Of a stretch of 45,276 nucleotides of DNA, positions 33,869-43,801 are shown piece by piece. A program made the position numbers and the translations under genes. The notes below the pieces were generated by a model that did no database searches, was not told the DNA's origin, and saw only the letters and a list, made by a program, of their open reading frames with translations. Source of the stretch: Methanolobus sp. (GTDB taxonomy: Archaea; Halobacteriota; Methanosarcinia; Methanosarcinales; Methanosarcinaceae). The stretch spans positions 1 to 45,276 of the forward strand of contig NZ_JAUXNK010000107.1 in NCBI RefSeq assembly GCF_030682845.1, read 5' to 3'. Positions within the stretch are counted from its first letter, which is position 1. The number at the start of each line of letters is the position of its first letter.

Positions 33869-34609
33869 ATGAAGGAAGAAGAATCGCACGGAATAGTCCG
33901 CCAGCGTCTGGCAGAAAAGATGGCAGGCGAGATTACCTTGTCCGAAAAACCTGGCGAGGCGTTAAAAAAATGGCGGTTAAACTTTGAGATTGCCCAAACA
34001 GACCTGTCTGGCTATCTGGGAGTGTCACCTTCGGTCATCAGCGACTATGAGAGCGGCAGGAGAAAATCCCCCGGCACCCTTATAGTGAGCAGGATAGTTG
34101 GGGCTCTGCTTGAGATAGAATCCCAGCGGGGAGGACAGAAGATTCATGCTTATGAAGGGATGCTTTTTACTGAGAAGACATCAAAGGCCATCTATGCCAC
34201 TTACGAGTACACTTTTCCAATTCAGGTGGCAAAGCTTGCAAGCCTTATAGAAGCCGATATAGTACACAAGGGCATTGAGAAACCATTGTATGGATTTACT
34301 GTCGTTGACAGCAAAAAAGCCATCCTAGAACTTTCCTCCCATGAGTTCCAGAAACTCTATGGATGGAGCACGGAACGTGCAATGGTATTTACCAAGGTGA
34401 CCACCGGTAAATCGCCGATGGTAGCAATCAGGGTCACCAATCTCAAGCCCGGGGCTGTGGTCATGCACGGCCTGCGCGGGAGCGAGGTACACATGATGGC
34501 AAAGAAAATGGCCGAGATAGACAGGATTCCCCTTCTTGCAACGACAATGGATATTGACGAAATGGTAGCTGCACTGAAGAAATACAGTGAGTACCATGTT
34601 ATGGAATAA
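33869..34609 (+). CDS. XRE-family regulator heading the mevalonate operon
   Basis: 246 residues. An XRE helix-turn-helix (about 30-85) reads ALKKWRLNFEIAQTDLSGYLG and VSPSVISDYESGRRKSPG. The longer C-terminal domain has no motif I can name, with QKLYGWSTERAMVFTKVTT and PLLATTMDIDEMVAALKKY. The HMG-CoA synthase gene starts 18 nt later, so this protein most likely regulates isoprenoid synthesis and its own gene. ATG 33869 follows AGGA at 9 nt. The palindrome at 33804-33819 lies just upstream of its TATA box. An archaeal protein of this layout next to HMG-CoA synthase is a common arrangement as far as I recall. Confidence 0.85.
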   Translation: MKEEESHGIVRQRLAEKMAGEITLSEKPGEALKKWRLNFEIAQTDLSGYLGVSPSVISDYESGRRKSPGTLIVSRIVGALLEIESQRGGQKIHAYEGMLFTEKTSKAIYATYEYTFPIQVAKLASLIEADIVHKGIEKPLYGFTVVDSKKAILELSSHEFQKLYGWSTERAMVFTKVTTGKSPMVAIRVTNLKPGAVVMHGLRGSEVHMMAKKMAEIDRIPLLATTMDIDEMVAALKKYSEYHVME

Positions 34610-34627
34610 AATTAAAATGGTGTAAAA

Positions 34628-35677
34628 ATGAGCGTAGGGATAGTCTCATATGGTGCCTATATTCCCCGATATAGGATAAAATTAGAAGACATCGCCAAAG
34701 TATGGGGAGACGATGCGGAAATATTAAAAGCAGGATTAATGGTATTTGAAAAATCATTTCCCGATGTGGATGAAGATACAGCTACCATGGCAGTAGAAGC
34801 TGCAAGGTCGGCTGTAAACAGGGCGGGTCTCGATGCACAGAGAATAGGTGCAGTGTATACCGGCTCAGAAAGCCACCCATACGCTGTGAAGCCCACAAGT
34901 ACAATAGTTGCCGAGGCAGTGGGTGCTACACCTGTGCTGACAGCTGCAGATTTTGAGTTTGCCTGTAAAGCAGGTACCGCTGCTATCCAGGCATGCATGG
35001 GTCTTGTTTCCTCAGGCATGATAGACCTTGGCCTGGCGATAGGTGCGGATGTCGCCCAGGGAGCACCCGGAGATGCACTGGAATATACTGCAGCCGCAGG
35101 CGGCGTGGCCTATGTCATAGGCAACAAGGAATCGGAACTTGCAGCAATAATAGAAGATACATACTCGTTCACAACGGACACTCCTGACTTCTGGAGGCGT
35201 GAAGGCATGCCATATCCGGAACATGGAGGACGCTTCACAGGCGAACCCGGTTACTTCAAGCATGTCACCAATGCTGCAAAAGGACTCATGGAAAAAATAG
35301 GTACAAAACCTGATGACTATGATTTTGCTGTGTTCCACCAGCCAAACGGGAAGTTCCCTTCACGTGCAGCCTCAATGCTTGGATTCAGCAAGGAACAGAT
35401 CAAGCCTGGCCTTGTGGTCCCAAGACTCGGGAACACTTATTCAGGCTCCTGCATGATGGGAATAGCAGCAACACTGGACCAGGCAAAACCAGGAGATCGC
35501 ATATTTGCAACCGCCTTCGGTTCCGGTGCAGGTGGAGACGCCTTCAGCATAACGGTCACCGACAGGATAGAAGAGATCCGCAATAATGCACCCAAGGTAG
35601 AAGAGCTTCTTGCAAATCCGATATATGCGGATTATGCAAAGTATGCAAGGCATAAAGGGAAAATAAAATTAGCGTGA
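34628..35677 (+). CDS. hydroxymethylglutaryl-CoA synthase
   Basis: 349 residues; condenses acetoacetyl-CoA with acetyl-CoA to HMG-CoA, the second step of the mevalonate route to archaeal lipids. Thiolase fold with the nucleophile Cys in [11 protein letters not shown] near residue 112, the His in [12 protein letters not shown] near 235, and the C-terminal [11 protein letters not shown]. The compact archaeal type. GGTG gives a core 7 nt before ATG 34628. The thiolase and DUF35 genes follow; in a related methanogen the three proteins form one complex that channels acetoacetyl-CoA. Confidence 0.96.
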   Translation: MSVGIVSYGAYIPRYRIKLEDIAKVWGDDAEILKAGLMVFEKSFPDVDEDTATMAVEAARSAVNRAGLDAQRIGAVYTGSESHPYAVKPTSTIVAEAVGATPVLTAADFEFACKAGTAAIQACMGLVSSGMIDLGLAIGADVAQGAPGDALEYTAAAGGVAYVIGNKESELAAIIEDTYSFTTDTPDFWRREGMPYPEHGGRFTGEPGYFKHVTNAAKGLMEKIGTKPDDYDFAVFHQPNGKFPSRAASMLGFSKEQIKPGLVVPRLGNTYSGSCMMGIAATLDQAKPGDRIFATAFGSGAGGDAFSITVTDRIEEIRNNAPKVEELLANPIYADYAKYARHKGKIKLA

Positions 35678-35686
35678 GGTGTGAAG

Positions 35687-36859
35687 ATGAGAGAAGTAGC
35701 GATCATTGGTGTGAAGAACACACTATTTGGCGAACAGTGGGACCGCTCTTTCAGGGATCTTGTTGTGGAAGCTGGTGTCGGTGCCGTTGAGGATGCAGGC
35801 GTTGCAGGTGAGAAGATAGACTCCATGTTCGTCGGGAACATGAGCGGCGGACAGTTCGTCGAGCAGGAACACATCGGAGCACTCATAGCTGACTATTCCG
35901 GCCTGGCAAAGAATCTGCATGTACCTTCCACACGTGTGGAAGCTGCATGTGCTTCCGGAGGACTGGCTTTGAGGCAGGCCATCTGTGCCGTAGCATCAGG
36001 AATGGACGATATTGTCATTGCCGCAGGCGTGGAGAAAATGACAGACGTACCCGCATCCAAAGCATCATCTGCCCTGGCGGCAGCAGCTGACAGGGAATGG
36101 GAAGGCATCATGGGAGCAACTTTCCCGGGTCTGTACGCCATGATAGCAAGGATGCACATGCACAGGTATGGCACTACAAGCGAACAGCTTGCAGAGGTTG
36201 CAGTCAAGAACCATTTCAATGGCCAGTTCAACCCCATTGCACAATACAAGAACAAGATCACAGTAGAGACGGTGCTAAACTCAATAATGGTGGCAGACCC
36301 TCTGCGCATCTTTGACTGCTCACCCATTACCGACGGCGCATCGGCCGTGATATTGGCACCTGCCGATATTGCACACGAATACACTGACACCCCGATATAT
36401 GTAAAGGGAACAGGACAGGCAAGCGATACCATTGCGCTCCATGACCGCAGGGACATCACGACACTTGAAGCCTCTGTGGTTGCAGGCAGGCGCGCTTATG
36501 AGATGGCAGGACTGGGACCCAAGGATATAGATCTTGTAGAGGTCCATGACTGTTTCACCATCGCTGAAATATGTGCCATCGAAGACCTTGGCTTTGCAAA
36601 GAAAGGCGAAGGCGGAAAAGTGACACAGCAAGGCGAGACTGCTATTGGGGGCAGGATACCTGTTAACACTTCCGGAGGTCTCAAGGCCTGCGGACACCCT
36701 GTGGGTGCAACAGGCATCAAACAGGCTGTTGAGATAGCCCAGCAGCTCCGTGGAGAAGCAGGCAAGCGCCAGGTTGATGGTGCAGAGATCGGAATGACCC
36801 ACAATGTGGGTGGCTCCGGTGCAACTGCTGTCGTACACATATTCTCAAGGAACAGGTGA
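35687..36859 (+). CDS. acetyl-CoA C-acetyltransferase (thiolase)
   Basis: 390 residues; joins two acetyl-CoA to acetoacetyl-CoA and feeds HMG-CoA synthase. Catalytic Cys in [14 protein letters not shown] near residue 89, His in [11 protein letters not shown] near 286, and CGHPVGATG near 334, the archaeal/SCP2-like thiolase pattern. The start is ATG 35687 since GAGG lies 7 nt before it; GTG 35681 is in frame but has the SD too close. The gap to the HMG-CoA synthase gene is 9 nt, and it overlaps or abuts the DUF35 gene. Confidence 0.95.
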   Translation: MREVAIIGVKNTLFGEQWDRSFRDLVVEAGVGAVEDAGVAGEKIDSMFVGNMSGGQFVEQEHIGALIADYSGLAKNLHVPSTRVEAACASGGLALRQAICAVASGMDDIVIAAGVEKMTDVPASKASSALAAAADREWEGIMGATFPGLYAMIARMHMHRYGTTSEQLAEVAVKNHFNGQFNPIAQYKNKITVETVLNSIMVADPLRIFDCSPITDGASAVILAPADIAHEYTDTPIYVKGTGQASDTIALHDRRDITTLEASVVAGRRAYEMAGLGPKDIDLVEVHDCFTIAEICAIEDLGFAKKGEGGKVTQQGETAIGGRIPVNTSGGLKACGHPVGATGIKQAVEIAQQLRGEAGKRQVDGAEIGMTHNVGGSGATAVVHIFSRNR

Positions 36860-36864
36860 TCACG

Positions 36865-37254
36865 ATGTCAGTACCGAGATTTTGGAGAAAACAGATAGCT
36901 AGATACAATCTGGTTGGTACGTACTGCAAGGCATGCAACGAATATTTCTACCCCCCGCGTAACTTATGTCCCACATGCAGGCGTGAAGGGGAGATAGGTG
37001 AATTCAAGTTCAACGGTAACGGGGAACTGGTGACCTATACTGTCATCCACGCAGCAGCAGAAGGCTTCGAGGGACAGACTCCCTACGTGCTTGGCATCGT
37101 CCAGCTCGAAGAGGGACCAAGGCTCACAAGCCAGATAGTCGGTGACCCCAAAGAGATGCACATCGGCCTGAAGGTCAGACCGGTGTTCAGGAGGCTCGGA
37201 CAGAGCGGTGAGCGCGGTATGATCTATTACGGTACCAAATTCGTTCCGGCATAA
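36865..37254 (+). CDS. DUF35 OB-fold/zinc-ribbon protein of the HMG-CoA synthase complex
   Basis: 129 residues. The zinc ribbon is YCKACNEYFYPPRNLCPTCR (about 20-39), followed by an OB fold with GNGELVTYTVIHAA and PYVLGIVQLEEGPRL. In archaea DUF35 proteins bridge thiolase and HMG-CoA synthase and help bind CoA. ATG 36865 is used, with GGTGATC core about 8 nt upstream; GTG 36856 overlaps the thiolase stop. Its gene order with the two enzymes matches the known complex. Confidence 0.93.
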   Translation: MSVPRFWRKQIARYNLVGTYCKACNEYFYPPRNLCPTCRREGEIGEFKFNGNGELVTYTVIHAAAEGFEGQTPYVLGIVQLEEGPRLTSQIVGDPKEMHIGLKVRPVFRRLGQSGERGMIYYGTKFVPA

Positions 37255-37255
37255 C

Positions 37256-37786
37256 ATGATAGAGATAGAGGTCAAGGTCCGTGCCGGCCACCGGCAGGTA
37301 AAGGACGCACTTGAGAATATGGGTGCACGTTCAATAGGTGTCGAGAAACAATCCGACACCTACTACAACGCCCCGCACAGGGACTTTGCAATAACTGACG
37401 AAGCTTTGAGGATACGTTGTGTTAACGGTGCATCCGTGCTTACCTATAAAGGTAAGAAACTGGACACCGTATCCAAGACCCGCGAGGAATTCGAGACTGC
37501 CGTTGAAGGGGATACAACCCGTAGCATCCTTCTTTCTCTTGGGTTCACACAATCAGGGCATGTCCGCAAGTCCAGGGAGATCTACAGGTATCAGGATTTC
37601 ATCATCTGTCTTGACACAGTAGAGACACTTGGGGAATTCGTAGAGGTAGAACTAATGGCTGACGATGATCATAGTTCGAACCTGGAGTTTCACAGTAAGC
37701 GCATTTTTGACTTTTTAGAAAAGATAGGCATTCACGAGAGCGAATCCATCAGGACATCATATCTTGAGATGATGCTTGAGAATTAG
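37256..37786 (+). CDS. CYTH-domain protein (CyaB/thiamine-triphosphatase type)
   Basis: 176 residues with the CYTH signature IEIEVKV at the N-terminus (EXEXK) and further charged strands: LRIRCVNG, LTYKGKKL, EEFETAV, RKSREIYRY, LDTVETLGEFVEVEL. Family members are class IV adenylyl cyclases or tripolyphosphatases and need divalent metal. Substrate here unknown; triphosphate hydrolysis is the more usual archaeal activity. The start is 1 nt after the DUF35 stop, so it is co-transcribed with the mevalonate genes, although a metabolic link is unclear. Confidence 0.9.
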   Translation: MIEIEVKVRAGHRQVKDALENMGARSIGVEKQSDTYYNAPHRDFAITDEALRIRCVNGASVLTYKGKKLDTVSKTREEFETAVEGDTTRSILLSLGFTQSGHVRKSREIYRYQDFIICLDTVETLGEFVEVELMADDDHSSNLEFHSKRIFDFLEKIGIHESESIRTSYLEMMLEN

Positions 37787-37799
37787 AATCAAATAAAAA

Positions 37800-37824
37800 T
37801 ATTGACGGGGAATGCCCGTCAATA
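37800..37824. terminator. bidirectional stem-loop between the CYTH gene and metG
   Basis: TATTGACGGG, loop GAATG, CCCGTCAATA: a perfect 10-bp stem 13 nt past the CYTH stop and before the metG stop, with A/T-rich flanks. Confidence 0.65.
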
Positions 37825-37842
37825 ACTTCTTTATCCACATAT

Positions 37843-39876
37843 CTATCTTATACAGGACCCTGGCCCCATTTCCTTATCCGTTGTCAGCAGAGTAACATTC
37901 TCTCCTAGTTCCGCTGCAAGGATCATTCCCTGGGATTCCACACCACATAGTTTCACGGGTTTTAGATTGACAAGCACATTAACTGTCTTTCCGACCATAT
38001 CTTCGGGCTTGTAATACTCGGCAAGGCCCGCAACGACCTGTCTTGGAGATTCGTCACCGATATCGATCATGACACGCAGGAGCTTGTTGGATTTCTTTAT
38101 CTTTTCCGCAGAGATGATCTTCCCTACCCTGATATCCAGTTTAGCAAAATCATCGTAATCGATGGGTGGTTTATACTCTGCAATGGTTTCGATTTTGCCT
38201 GACTCCTTTGCCATGGCCACCTTTACACGCTGTGAGAGGATCTTGTCCATCTCTGTTATCCGGTCATCCTCGACCTTGGTGAAAAGGATCTCCGGCATCT
38301 TCAGTACAGTACCGGCTTTCACAGGGACGGTCGCCTCATCATAAGTTGCAGTGTGCACGTCCGTCTCCATGCCTATCTGTGTCCAGGCCTCTTCCATCCT
38401 GCCAGGGAGCACCGGTTCAAAGAGCAGTATGAGTGCTTTTGCTATCTGCACACAGTTCCTGATGACCTTTCCACATGCTTCACGGTCCTCTTTAATGAGC
38501 TTCCAGGGCTCGTTGGACTGGAAGTAGGAATTACCATATGACGCCAGTGCCATTGCAGTGTCAACAGCCTTCTTGAACTCGTATTCATCCGTTGCCCTGG
38601 AGACCTCGTCGATAGTGAGCTTAATCTGCTCCATTGTTTCCTGGTCGATATCTCCCGCAGGGATCTCCCCGAAGTTCTTGTATGCAAAAAGAAGGTTCCT
38701 GTAAAGGAAATTGCCGAAAACACCCACAAGTTCGGTGTTTATCTTATCCTGGAAGATCTTCCATGAGAAGTTGACCTCTTTGGTATGGGAGGTGTAGCTT
38801 GCAAGGTAATATCTCAGAAGGTCCGGATGGAAGCCATGGTCAAGGTAATCTTCCTCAACCCACACCACATAGCCGCGACTTTTTGAGAACTTCCTGTCCT
38901 CTATCTTGACCATGCCTGACGCCACAACCGCAGAAGGCTGGCTGTAGTCAGCACCTTTCAGCATAGCAGGCCAGAAGATGCAGTGATGGTAAATGATATC
39001 CCCGCCGATGAAATGCACTATGGGGCAGTCTCCTTTCCAGAACTTCTCCCAATCCCCATTGCTGGCCTTTGCCCACTGCTCTGTGAACGCCATGTATCCA
39101 ATCGGAGCATCTACCCATACGTAGACCACCAGGTCATCGTGTCCTGGGAACCTGACACCCCATTCGAGATTCCTGGTGATGCACCAGTCGGTTAACTCCT
39201 GCTTAACCCAGCCGATGGCGTAGTTCTTCGCATTTAGCGTCCCTCCCAGTTTATCCAGGTGTTCAAGCAGGAAATCCCTGAAATCTGAAAGCCTGAAGAA
39301 GAAGTGCTCCTGCTTCCTGTATTCTGCAGGACCTTTGCAGGTGATACATAAAGGCTCCCTGAGCTCCCCCGGTTCAAGGTGCTTGCCGCAGCCCTGATCG
39401 CATTCGTCCCCGCGGGCCTCCTTGCCGCAGTTGGGGCATATGCCCTGCACATACCTGTCAGGCAGGAAACGATCACATTTGGGACAGTAGGCTATCTCAA
39501 TGGTCTTCGGATATACATATCCCTTATCGATCAGCCTGTTCACAATGTCCAGTGTACGGTTGTGGTTCTCCGGGTCATCGGTGGTGCCAAAAGCATCGAA
39601 CATGACACCCATTTTTTTGAAGATCTCATCGAAATGCGCATGGTATTTCTGAACCAGCTCCTTTGGCGTGATGCCCAGTTCTTCAGCATTCACGACAATA
39701 GGTGTCCCATGGGTATCAGAACCACATATGAAGACGGCTTCCCTCCCGCTTTTCTTAAGGGACCTCACGTAGATATCTGCAGGGATGTATGTTCGCAGGT
39801 GCCCCACATGGGCCTTCCCGTTAGCGTATGGGAGCCCGCATGTGACAAGCACGGCTTTATCAGAAGGATTTGACAT
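37843..39876 (-). CDS. metG: methionyl-tRNA synthetase
   Basis: 677 residues. HIGH-like motif [15 protein letters not shown] near residues 17-31; KMSKS-like [12 protein letters not shown] near 323-334. Two zinc knuckles: [20 protein letters not shown] and [13 protein letters not shown] with CITCKG. The C-terminal EMAPII-like tRNA-binding OB fold (about 565-677) has [13 protein letters not shown] and [16 protein letters not shown] lies 8 nt before ATG 39876. It is a complete single-gene unit, divergent from sppA. Confidence 0.97.
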   Translation of the reverse strand: MSNPSDKAVLVTCGLPYANGKAHVGHLRTYIPADIYVRSLKKSGREAVFICGSDTHGTPIVVNAEELGITPKELVQKYHAHFDEIFKKMGVMFDAFGTTDDPENHNRTLDIVNRLIDKGYVYPKTIEIAYCPKCDRFLPDRYVQGICPNCGKEARGDECDQGCGKHLEPGELREPLCITCKGPAEYRKQEHFFFRLSDFRDFLLEHLDKLGGTLNAKNYAIGWVKQELTDWCITRNLEWGVRFPGHDDLVVYVWVDAPIGYMAFTEQWAKASNGDWEKFWKGDCPIVHFIGGDIIYHHCIFWPAMLKGADYSQPSAVVASGMVKIEDRKFSKSRGYVVWVEEDYLDHGFHPDLLRYYLASYTSHTKEVNFSWKIFQDKINTELVGVFGNFLYRNLLFAYKNFGEIPAGDIDQETMEQIKLTIDEVSRATDEYEFKKAVDTAMALASYGNSYFQSNEPWKLIKEDREACGKVIRNCVQIAKALILLFEPVLPGRMEEAWTQIGMETDVHTATYDEATVPVKAGTVLKMPEILFTKVEDDRITEMDKILSQRVKVAMAKESGKIETIAEYKPPIDYDDFAKLDIRVGKIISAEKIKKSNKLLRVMIDIGDESPRQVVAGLAEYYKPEDMVGKTVNVLVNLKPVKLCGVESQGMILAAELGENVTLLTTDKEMGPGSCIR

Positions 39877-40013
39877 GTATTTTCTCCGTTATAGCAATAT
39901 TAGTGAATATATCTCATGTTCATTGCCTGCCATTATAAAATATATTTCGCTTGCAAACCGCACAAGGTATTTTAATATCAAAGCTCATTTTACATGCAGG
40001 ATGGAAATTACTG

Positions 40014-41192
40014 ATGAGTGAAAAAGATCCTGATGGCATTGACAGTTCTTCGGATGATGTTGAATATCACACTTATCCTTATTCTTCCGGGGATACCGAG
40101 AAAGAAGACGGGAACCAGCAAAGAGCTTCTGAATCCCGTGGTGACAGTTCTATGGAAGACGCTGCTATCGTGGCAGAACCTCAAACCCAGACAAGGTCTG
40201 GGCAAATGGACAATTCCGGAAGATACGAGGAGAAAAAAGTATTCTCAGAAGATCTCTACACCGGCCAGGCGCCGCCTGTCAAGAAGAAAAGCCGCAAATG
40301 GCAATATATTGCTATCGTTGGTGTGCTTTTACTTATCATAGGGTCAAGCTTTGCCCTGATGCACCAGGCACTCAGCGGCGAACTCTACACATCAAACGAC
40401 AAAGTTGCAGTCATCTATGTACAGGGAACACTGCTTACAAGCAGCATACCAGGCGGGCTTGGATACGCAACCTCAGAGGATATTTCAGCCAATATAAGAA
40501 AAGCTACAAATGATAAAGCCGTAAAAGCCATAGTCCTGCGCATCAACAGCCCTGGCGGTTCCTCAACAGCTGGCGAGGAGATCTATACTGAGGTAAAAAG
40601 AGCCAGTGAAAGTGGAATACCTGTAGTCGTATCCATGGGAGACGTCGCAGCCAGTGCAGCTTATCACCTTTCCGCACCTGCGGACCTGATAATCGCCAAT
40701 CCTTCCACCATGACCGGAAGTATCGGTACTATATGGACATTCCAGAACAATTCAGGGTATTATGATCAGGAAGGGGTTGAGATCTACGTGGCAAAATCCG
40801 GCGAATTCAAAGACATGGGCGGCTCCTGGCGAGGGCTTTCGGACGATGAGAAAGAGTATGCTAACGAGGTGGTCCTGGAAGTATACGGACATTTCATACA
40901 GGACGTGGCAGACAGCAGGCGCATGAGTCTTGAAGATGTTAAAGACCTTGCAGACGGCAGGATATACACAGGACAGAAAGCAAAGGAACTGGGCCTGGTG
41001 GATGAGCTGGGAAATCTTTATTACGCCATTAACAGGGCTTCTGAGCTTGGGGGTATACAGGGTGAGCCGGTGGTTGTTTACATGAACAAGCCAACCCTTT
41101 CAAGCCTGCTCTTTGGCTCCGGGTCAGATACATCGGCAGTTGACCAGTTCCTGCACTATTATGATGAGAGTCCTTATGGACAGATAACCTGA
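40014..41192 (+). CDS. sppA: signal peptide peptidase SppA, archaeal type
   Basis: 392 residues. A hydrophilic, Ser/Glu/Asp-rich N-terminal tail (1 to about 92) precedes one membrane helix (IAIVGVLLLIIGSSFAL, about 97-113). The protease domain has INSPGGSSTAGEEIY, GDVAASAAYHLSAPAD with the nucleophile Ser near 214, and SGEFKDMGGSWRG with the base Lys near 266. It is membrane-anchored and cleaves remnant signal peptides. ATG 40014 is chosen; an upstream in-frame start (39951) would add a stretch with no support. The next gene starts 3 nt later, so they share a transcript. Confidence 0.93.
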   Translation: MSEKDPDGIDSSSDDVEYHTYPYSSGDTEKEDGNQQRASESRGDSSMEDAAIVAEPQTQTRSGQMDNSGRYEEKKVFSEDLYTGQAPPVKKKSRKWQYIAIVGVLLLIIGSSFALMHQALSGELYTSNDKVAVIYVQGTLLTSSIPGGLGYATSEDISANIRKATNDKAVKAIVLRINSPGGSSTAGEEIYTEVKRASESGIPVVVSMGDVAASAAYHLSAPADLIIANPSTMTGSIGTIWTFQNNSGYYDQEGVEIYVAKSGEFKDMGGSWRGLSDDEKEYANEVVLEVYGHFIQDVADSRRMSLEDVKDLADGRIYTGQKAKELGLVDELGNLYYAINRASELGGIQGEPVVVYMNKPTLSSLLFGSGSDTSAVDQFLHYYDESPYGQIT

Positions 41193-41194
41193 GA

Positions 41195-41677
41195 ATGCCC
41201 TTCACACCCTTTCATCTGGGACCGGCTTTTTTCCTCGGAGAGTTGTTCGAGAAGAGGGTCAATCTCATTTCCCTTCTTCTGGGGAGCATCATCATTGACG
41301 TGAGAGCCGCATACTGCCTGTTTTCAGGGTGCAGGCCACTGCATGGACCACTTCACACTTTTTTCAGTGCAACGTTAATTGCATGTATGCTTGCATGGAT
41401 GGTATTCTCACAGAGACAGTGGCTGCAGAAGATTACTGAAAGATTAAGGATCGTGCAGACCTATTCATTTAAGTCAATATTGATGGGCGCACTGATAGGG
41501 ACATGGATCCATGTATTGCTTGACTCTTTTCTTTATACTGACATCATTCCATTCTGGCCTTTTAGAGCTAATCCTTTGCTCGGGATGGCAGGACCGGGTG
41601 TCATATATCTGATATGCCTGCTGACCTTCCTTCCTGCTACAGGGATTTACTTCTACAGGTATTCGAAAAGAAACTGA
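41195..41677 (+). CDS. membrane-bound metal-dependent hydrolase-like protein (YdjM/DUF457-type)
   Basis: 160 residues with about four membrane helices and the His/Asp pattern of the LexA-binding inner membrane hydrolase group: FTPFHLGPAFFLG at the start, LLGSIIIDV, HGPLHTFFSATL, and GTWIHVLLDSFLYTD. Activity unknown. It follows sppA by 2 nt without an SD of its own and is probably translated by coupling. Its link to signal peptide degradation is not established. Confidence 0.78.
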   Translation: MPFTPFHLGPAFFLGELFEKRVNLISLLLGSIIIDVRAAYCLFSGCRPLHGPLHTFFSATLIACMLAWMVFSQRQWLQKITERLRIVQTYSFKSILMGALIGTWIHVLLDSFLYTDIIPFWPFRANPLLGMAGPGVIYLICLLTFLPATGIYFYRYSKRN

Positions 41678-41721
41678 TGCGATGCCTGCAATATGCTGAG
41701 AACATCACTGCTTTGAATAAC

Positions 41722-42297
41722 TCACTGCAGCTTCCCACATTCCCGGTACCTGAAGCAATCTGTTACATGGTCATTGACCATCCCCACCGCCTGCATGAAT
41801 GCATAAATTATCTTGGGACCTACAAAGTTGAATCCTTTTTTCTTCAGGTCCTTGCTTATCTTTTCGGATAGATCGGTCCTTGCAGGGATTTCAGCCAGCG
41901 ATTCCCAGGAATTCTGTATGGCTTTCCCATCTTTCAAAAAGCCCTGGAGATAATTGTCGAACGAGCCGAACTCATCCTTTACTTCAATGAACGCCTTTGC
42001 ATTACTGACAGCAGAAAGCACCTTTCTCCTGTTCCTTATGATACCGCTGTCCTGCAGGAGCTCCTCGATCTTTGCTTCATCATAAGATGCAACCGCGTTG
42101 TAATCAAACCCATCAAAGGCTTTCCTGTAATTCTCCCTTCTTTTGAGGATAGTGTCCCAGCTAAGACCTGCCTGCGCTCCTTCGAGTATCAGGAACTCGA
42201 ACAATCTTTGGTCGTCATGCTCAGGCACACCCCATTCATTGTCATGATATTCAGTTTCAAGTTCATTAGTTTCAGCCCATTCGCAGCGGATGTCCAT
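41722..42297 (-). CDS. tag: DNA-3-methyladenine glycosylase I
   Basis: 191 residues, Tag family; removes 3-methyladenine from alkylated DNA. Zinc-ligand pattern C5 (MDIRCEW), His in YHDNEWGVP, and H-x3-C in NDHVTDC; the catalytic Glu is in FEFLILEGAQAGLSW. The C-terminal helix is normal. TATA-like ATATAAAAGG about 28 nt before ATG 42297 and no SD suggest a leaderless message. It is divergent from the methyltransferase. The HhH-GPD glycosylase at 8333 has a related repair role. Confidence 0.94.
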   Translation of the reverse strand: MDIRCEWAETNELETEYHDNEWGVPEHDDQRLFEFLILEGAQAGLSWDTILKRRENYRKAFDGFDYNAVASYDEAKIEELLQDSGIIRNRRKVLSAVSNAKAFIEVKDEFGSFDNYLQGFLKDGKAIQNSWESLAEIPARTDLSEKISKDLKKKGFNFVGPKIIYAFMQAVGMVNDHVTDCFRYRECGKLQ

Positions 42298-42380
42298 ATC
42301 TTCAAAAGAGTACCAATACCTTTTATATTTCTTCTTTCAAACCTTATCCGGATAAACTACAGGATTACGATGAATTGCTT

Positions 42381-43022
42381 ATGAACGAGAGCCCCTTTGA
42401 TATCTATGCTGATAAATATGACATGTGGTACGAAGAACATTATGCTGTCTATGAATCCGAGCTGGAAGCCATCAGGGAGCTGCTTCCTGCGGTCATCACC
42501 GGAAAAAGCCTGGAGATAGGCGCAGGCACAGGAAGATTCGCCTCTGCTCTGGGTATCAGTTATGGGCTTGACCCTTCCGGAAAGATGTTGAGGATGGCAG
42601 GAAAACGTGGCGTAGGCCCTATCAGGGGAGTTGCAGAACACCTGCCTCTAAAAAGCTCGTCCATAGGACTTGTGCTGATAGTCACATCACTTTGCTTTAT
42701 GGATACGGAAAGGACACTCAGTGAGATATATCGCGTACTTGTTCCCGGAGGAGAGCTCGTTGTCGCATTCATAGAACGCAAAAGTTCCCTGGGAACAAAA
42801 TATCACAGTGAGTCCAGCGAGAGTGACTTTTACAGAAAAGCTACATTCCACTCGGCCAGTGAACTGATAGAGGTTCTCAGAGAGCAGGGTTTCCATGGGC
42901 CTGCCACCAGGCAGACGCTGTTCAAACCTCTCTCTGAGATAAAAGTCTCAGAGAATCCTGAGAAAGGTTGTGGAAAAGGCTCTTTTGTGGTCATAAGGAC
43001 AACAAGTATAAAGAAGAAATGA
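42381..43022 (+). CDS. class I SAM-dependent methyltransferase
   Basis: 213 residues. Motif I LEIGAGTGRFA near residues 44-54; GLDPSGKML is the ribose-contacting segment; LVLIVTSLCFM forms the motif IV strand. The UbiE-like layout (YADKYDMWYEEHY at the start) fits small-molecule methylation, substrate unknown. ATG 42381 overlaps the stop of a 4-codon frame MNCL that starts at 42370 behind AGGA, so its translation may depend on that leader. It is followed by a SagB-like gene and an HhH gene. Confidence 0.85.
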   Translation: MNESPFDIYADKYDMWYEEHYAVYESELEAIRELLPAVITGKSLEIGAGTGRFASALGISYGLDPSGKMLRMAGKRGVGPIRGVAEHLPLKSSSIGLVLIVTSLCFMDTERTLSEIYRVLVPGGELVVAFIERKSSLGTKYHSESSESDFYRKATFHSASELIEVLREQGFHGPATRQTLFKPLSEIKVSENPEKGCGKGSFVVIRTTSIKKK

Positions 43023-43066
43023 AGAATTCCCTTTGGAAAGAAAGGAAATTAAGAAGGGTTATCAGT

Positions 43067-43801
43067 ATGAGTGGAACAGGCAAAGAGTTTATGGGGAGAA
43101 CGAGGTTCCAGTACCTGGGCAGGTCGGACCAGTCACTGGGATATCCGCAACCCTCTCTGCAATTGGGAGGAAAAGGTGACTATCCAATAGTGGATCTGCC
43201 AGAGCCCGGAAAGATACCTGTCGATGTGACAGACCTTAGAAAGGCAATTGAAAGACGGACAAGCGTTCGCAGTTATTCACAAAAGCCACTTTCACTGGAT
43301 GAACTGTCCTACCTGCTGTGGTGTACGCAGGGTGTGAAAGAAGTTGCAGGCAGTTCTGCAACTTTCAGGACAGTGCCATCTGCAGGTGCAAGACATGCCC
43401 TTGAGACCTACATCCTCGTCAACAATGTTGAAGGGCTGGAAAAAGGGCTTTACCACTTTCTTGCCATAGGTCACAAGCTGGAAAAAGTGAACACTTCTGT
43501 CCATATAGCCAGCCGGGTGAGAGCTGCCTGCCTGAACCAGAGTTTTGTAGAAACCAGTGCTGTCACCTTCATCTGGTCGGCGGTGGCCTACAGGATGAAA
43601 TGGAGATATGGCGAGAGAGGATACCGGTACATGCATCTCGACGCCGGGCACGTGTGCCAGAACCTCTACCTGAGTGCCGAGTCCATAGATTGCGGTGCAT
43701 GTGCCATTGCAGCCTTCCAGGACGAGGAGATCAACAGTGTGCTGGGAATCGACGGTGAGGAAGAGTTTGTGATATACGTGGCAACGGTGGGGAAAAAGTG
43801 A
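43067..43801 (+). CDS. SagB/ThcOx-type nitroreductase-family flavoprotein
   Basis: 244 residues, nitroreductase fold that binds FMN. Typical blocks are GKEFMGRTRFQYLG at the start, RKAIERRTSVRSYS (the arginines bind FMN phosphate), RTVPSAGARHALETYIL, and C-terminal LDAGHVCQNLYLSAES. This subfamily includes the dehydrogenases that form azole rings in peptides (SagB) and many orphan members of unknown use. No SagC/D-like cyclodehydratase is nearby, so it is probably an orphan. ATG 43067 is preferred by family start; an upstream ATG at 43019 overlaps the methyltransferase stop (ATGA). Confidence 0.88.
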   Translation: MSGTGKEFMGRTRFQYLGRSDQSLGYPQPSLQLGGKGDYPIVDLPEPGKIPVDVTDLRKAIERRTSVRSYSQKPLSLDELSYLLWCTQGVKEVAGSSATFRTVPSAGARHALETYILVNNVEGLEKGLYHFLAIGHKLEKVNTSVHIASRVRAACLNQSFVETSAVTFIWSAVAYRMKWRYGERGYRYMHLDAGHVCQNLYLSAESIDCGACAIAAFQDEEINSVLGIDGEEEFVIYVATVGKK

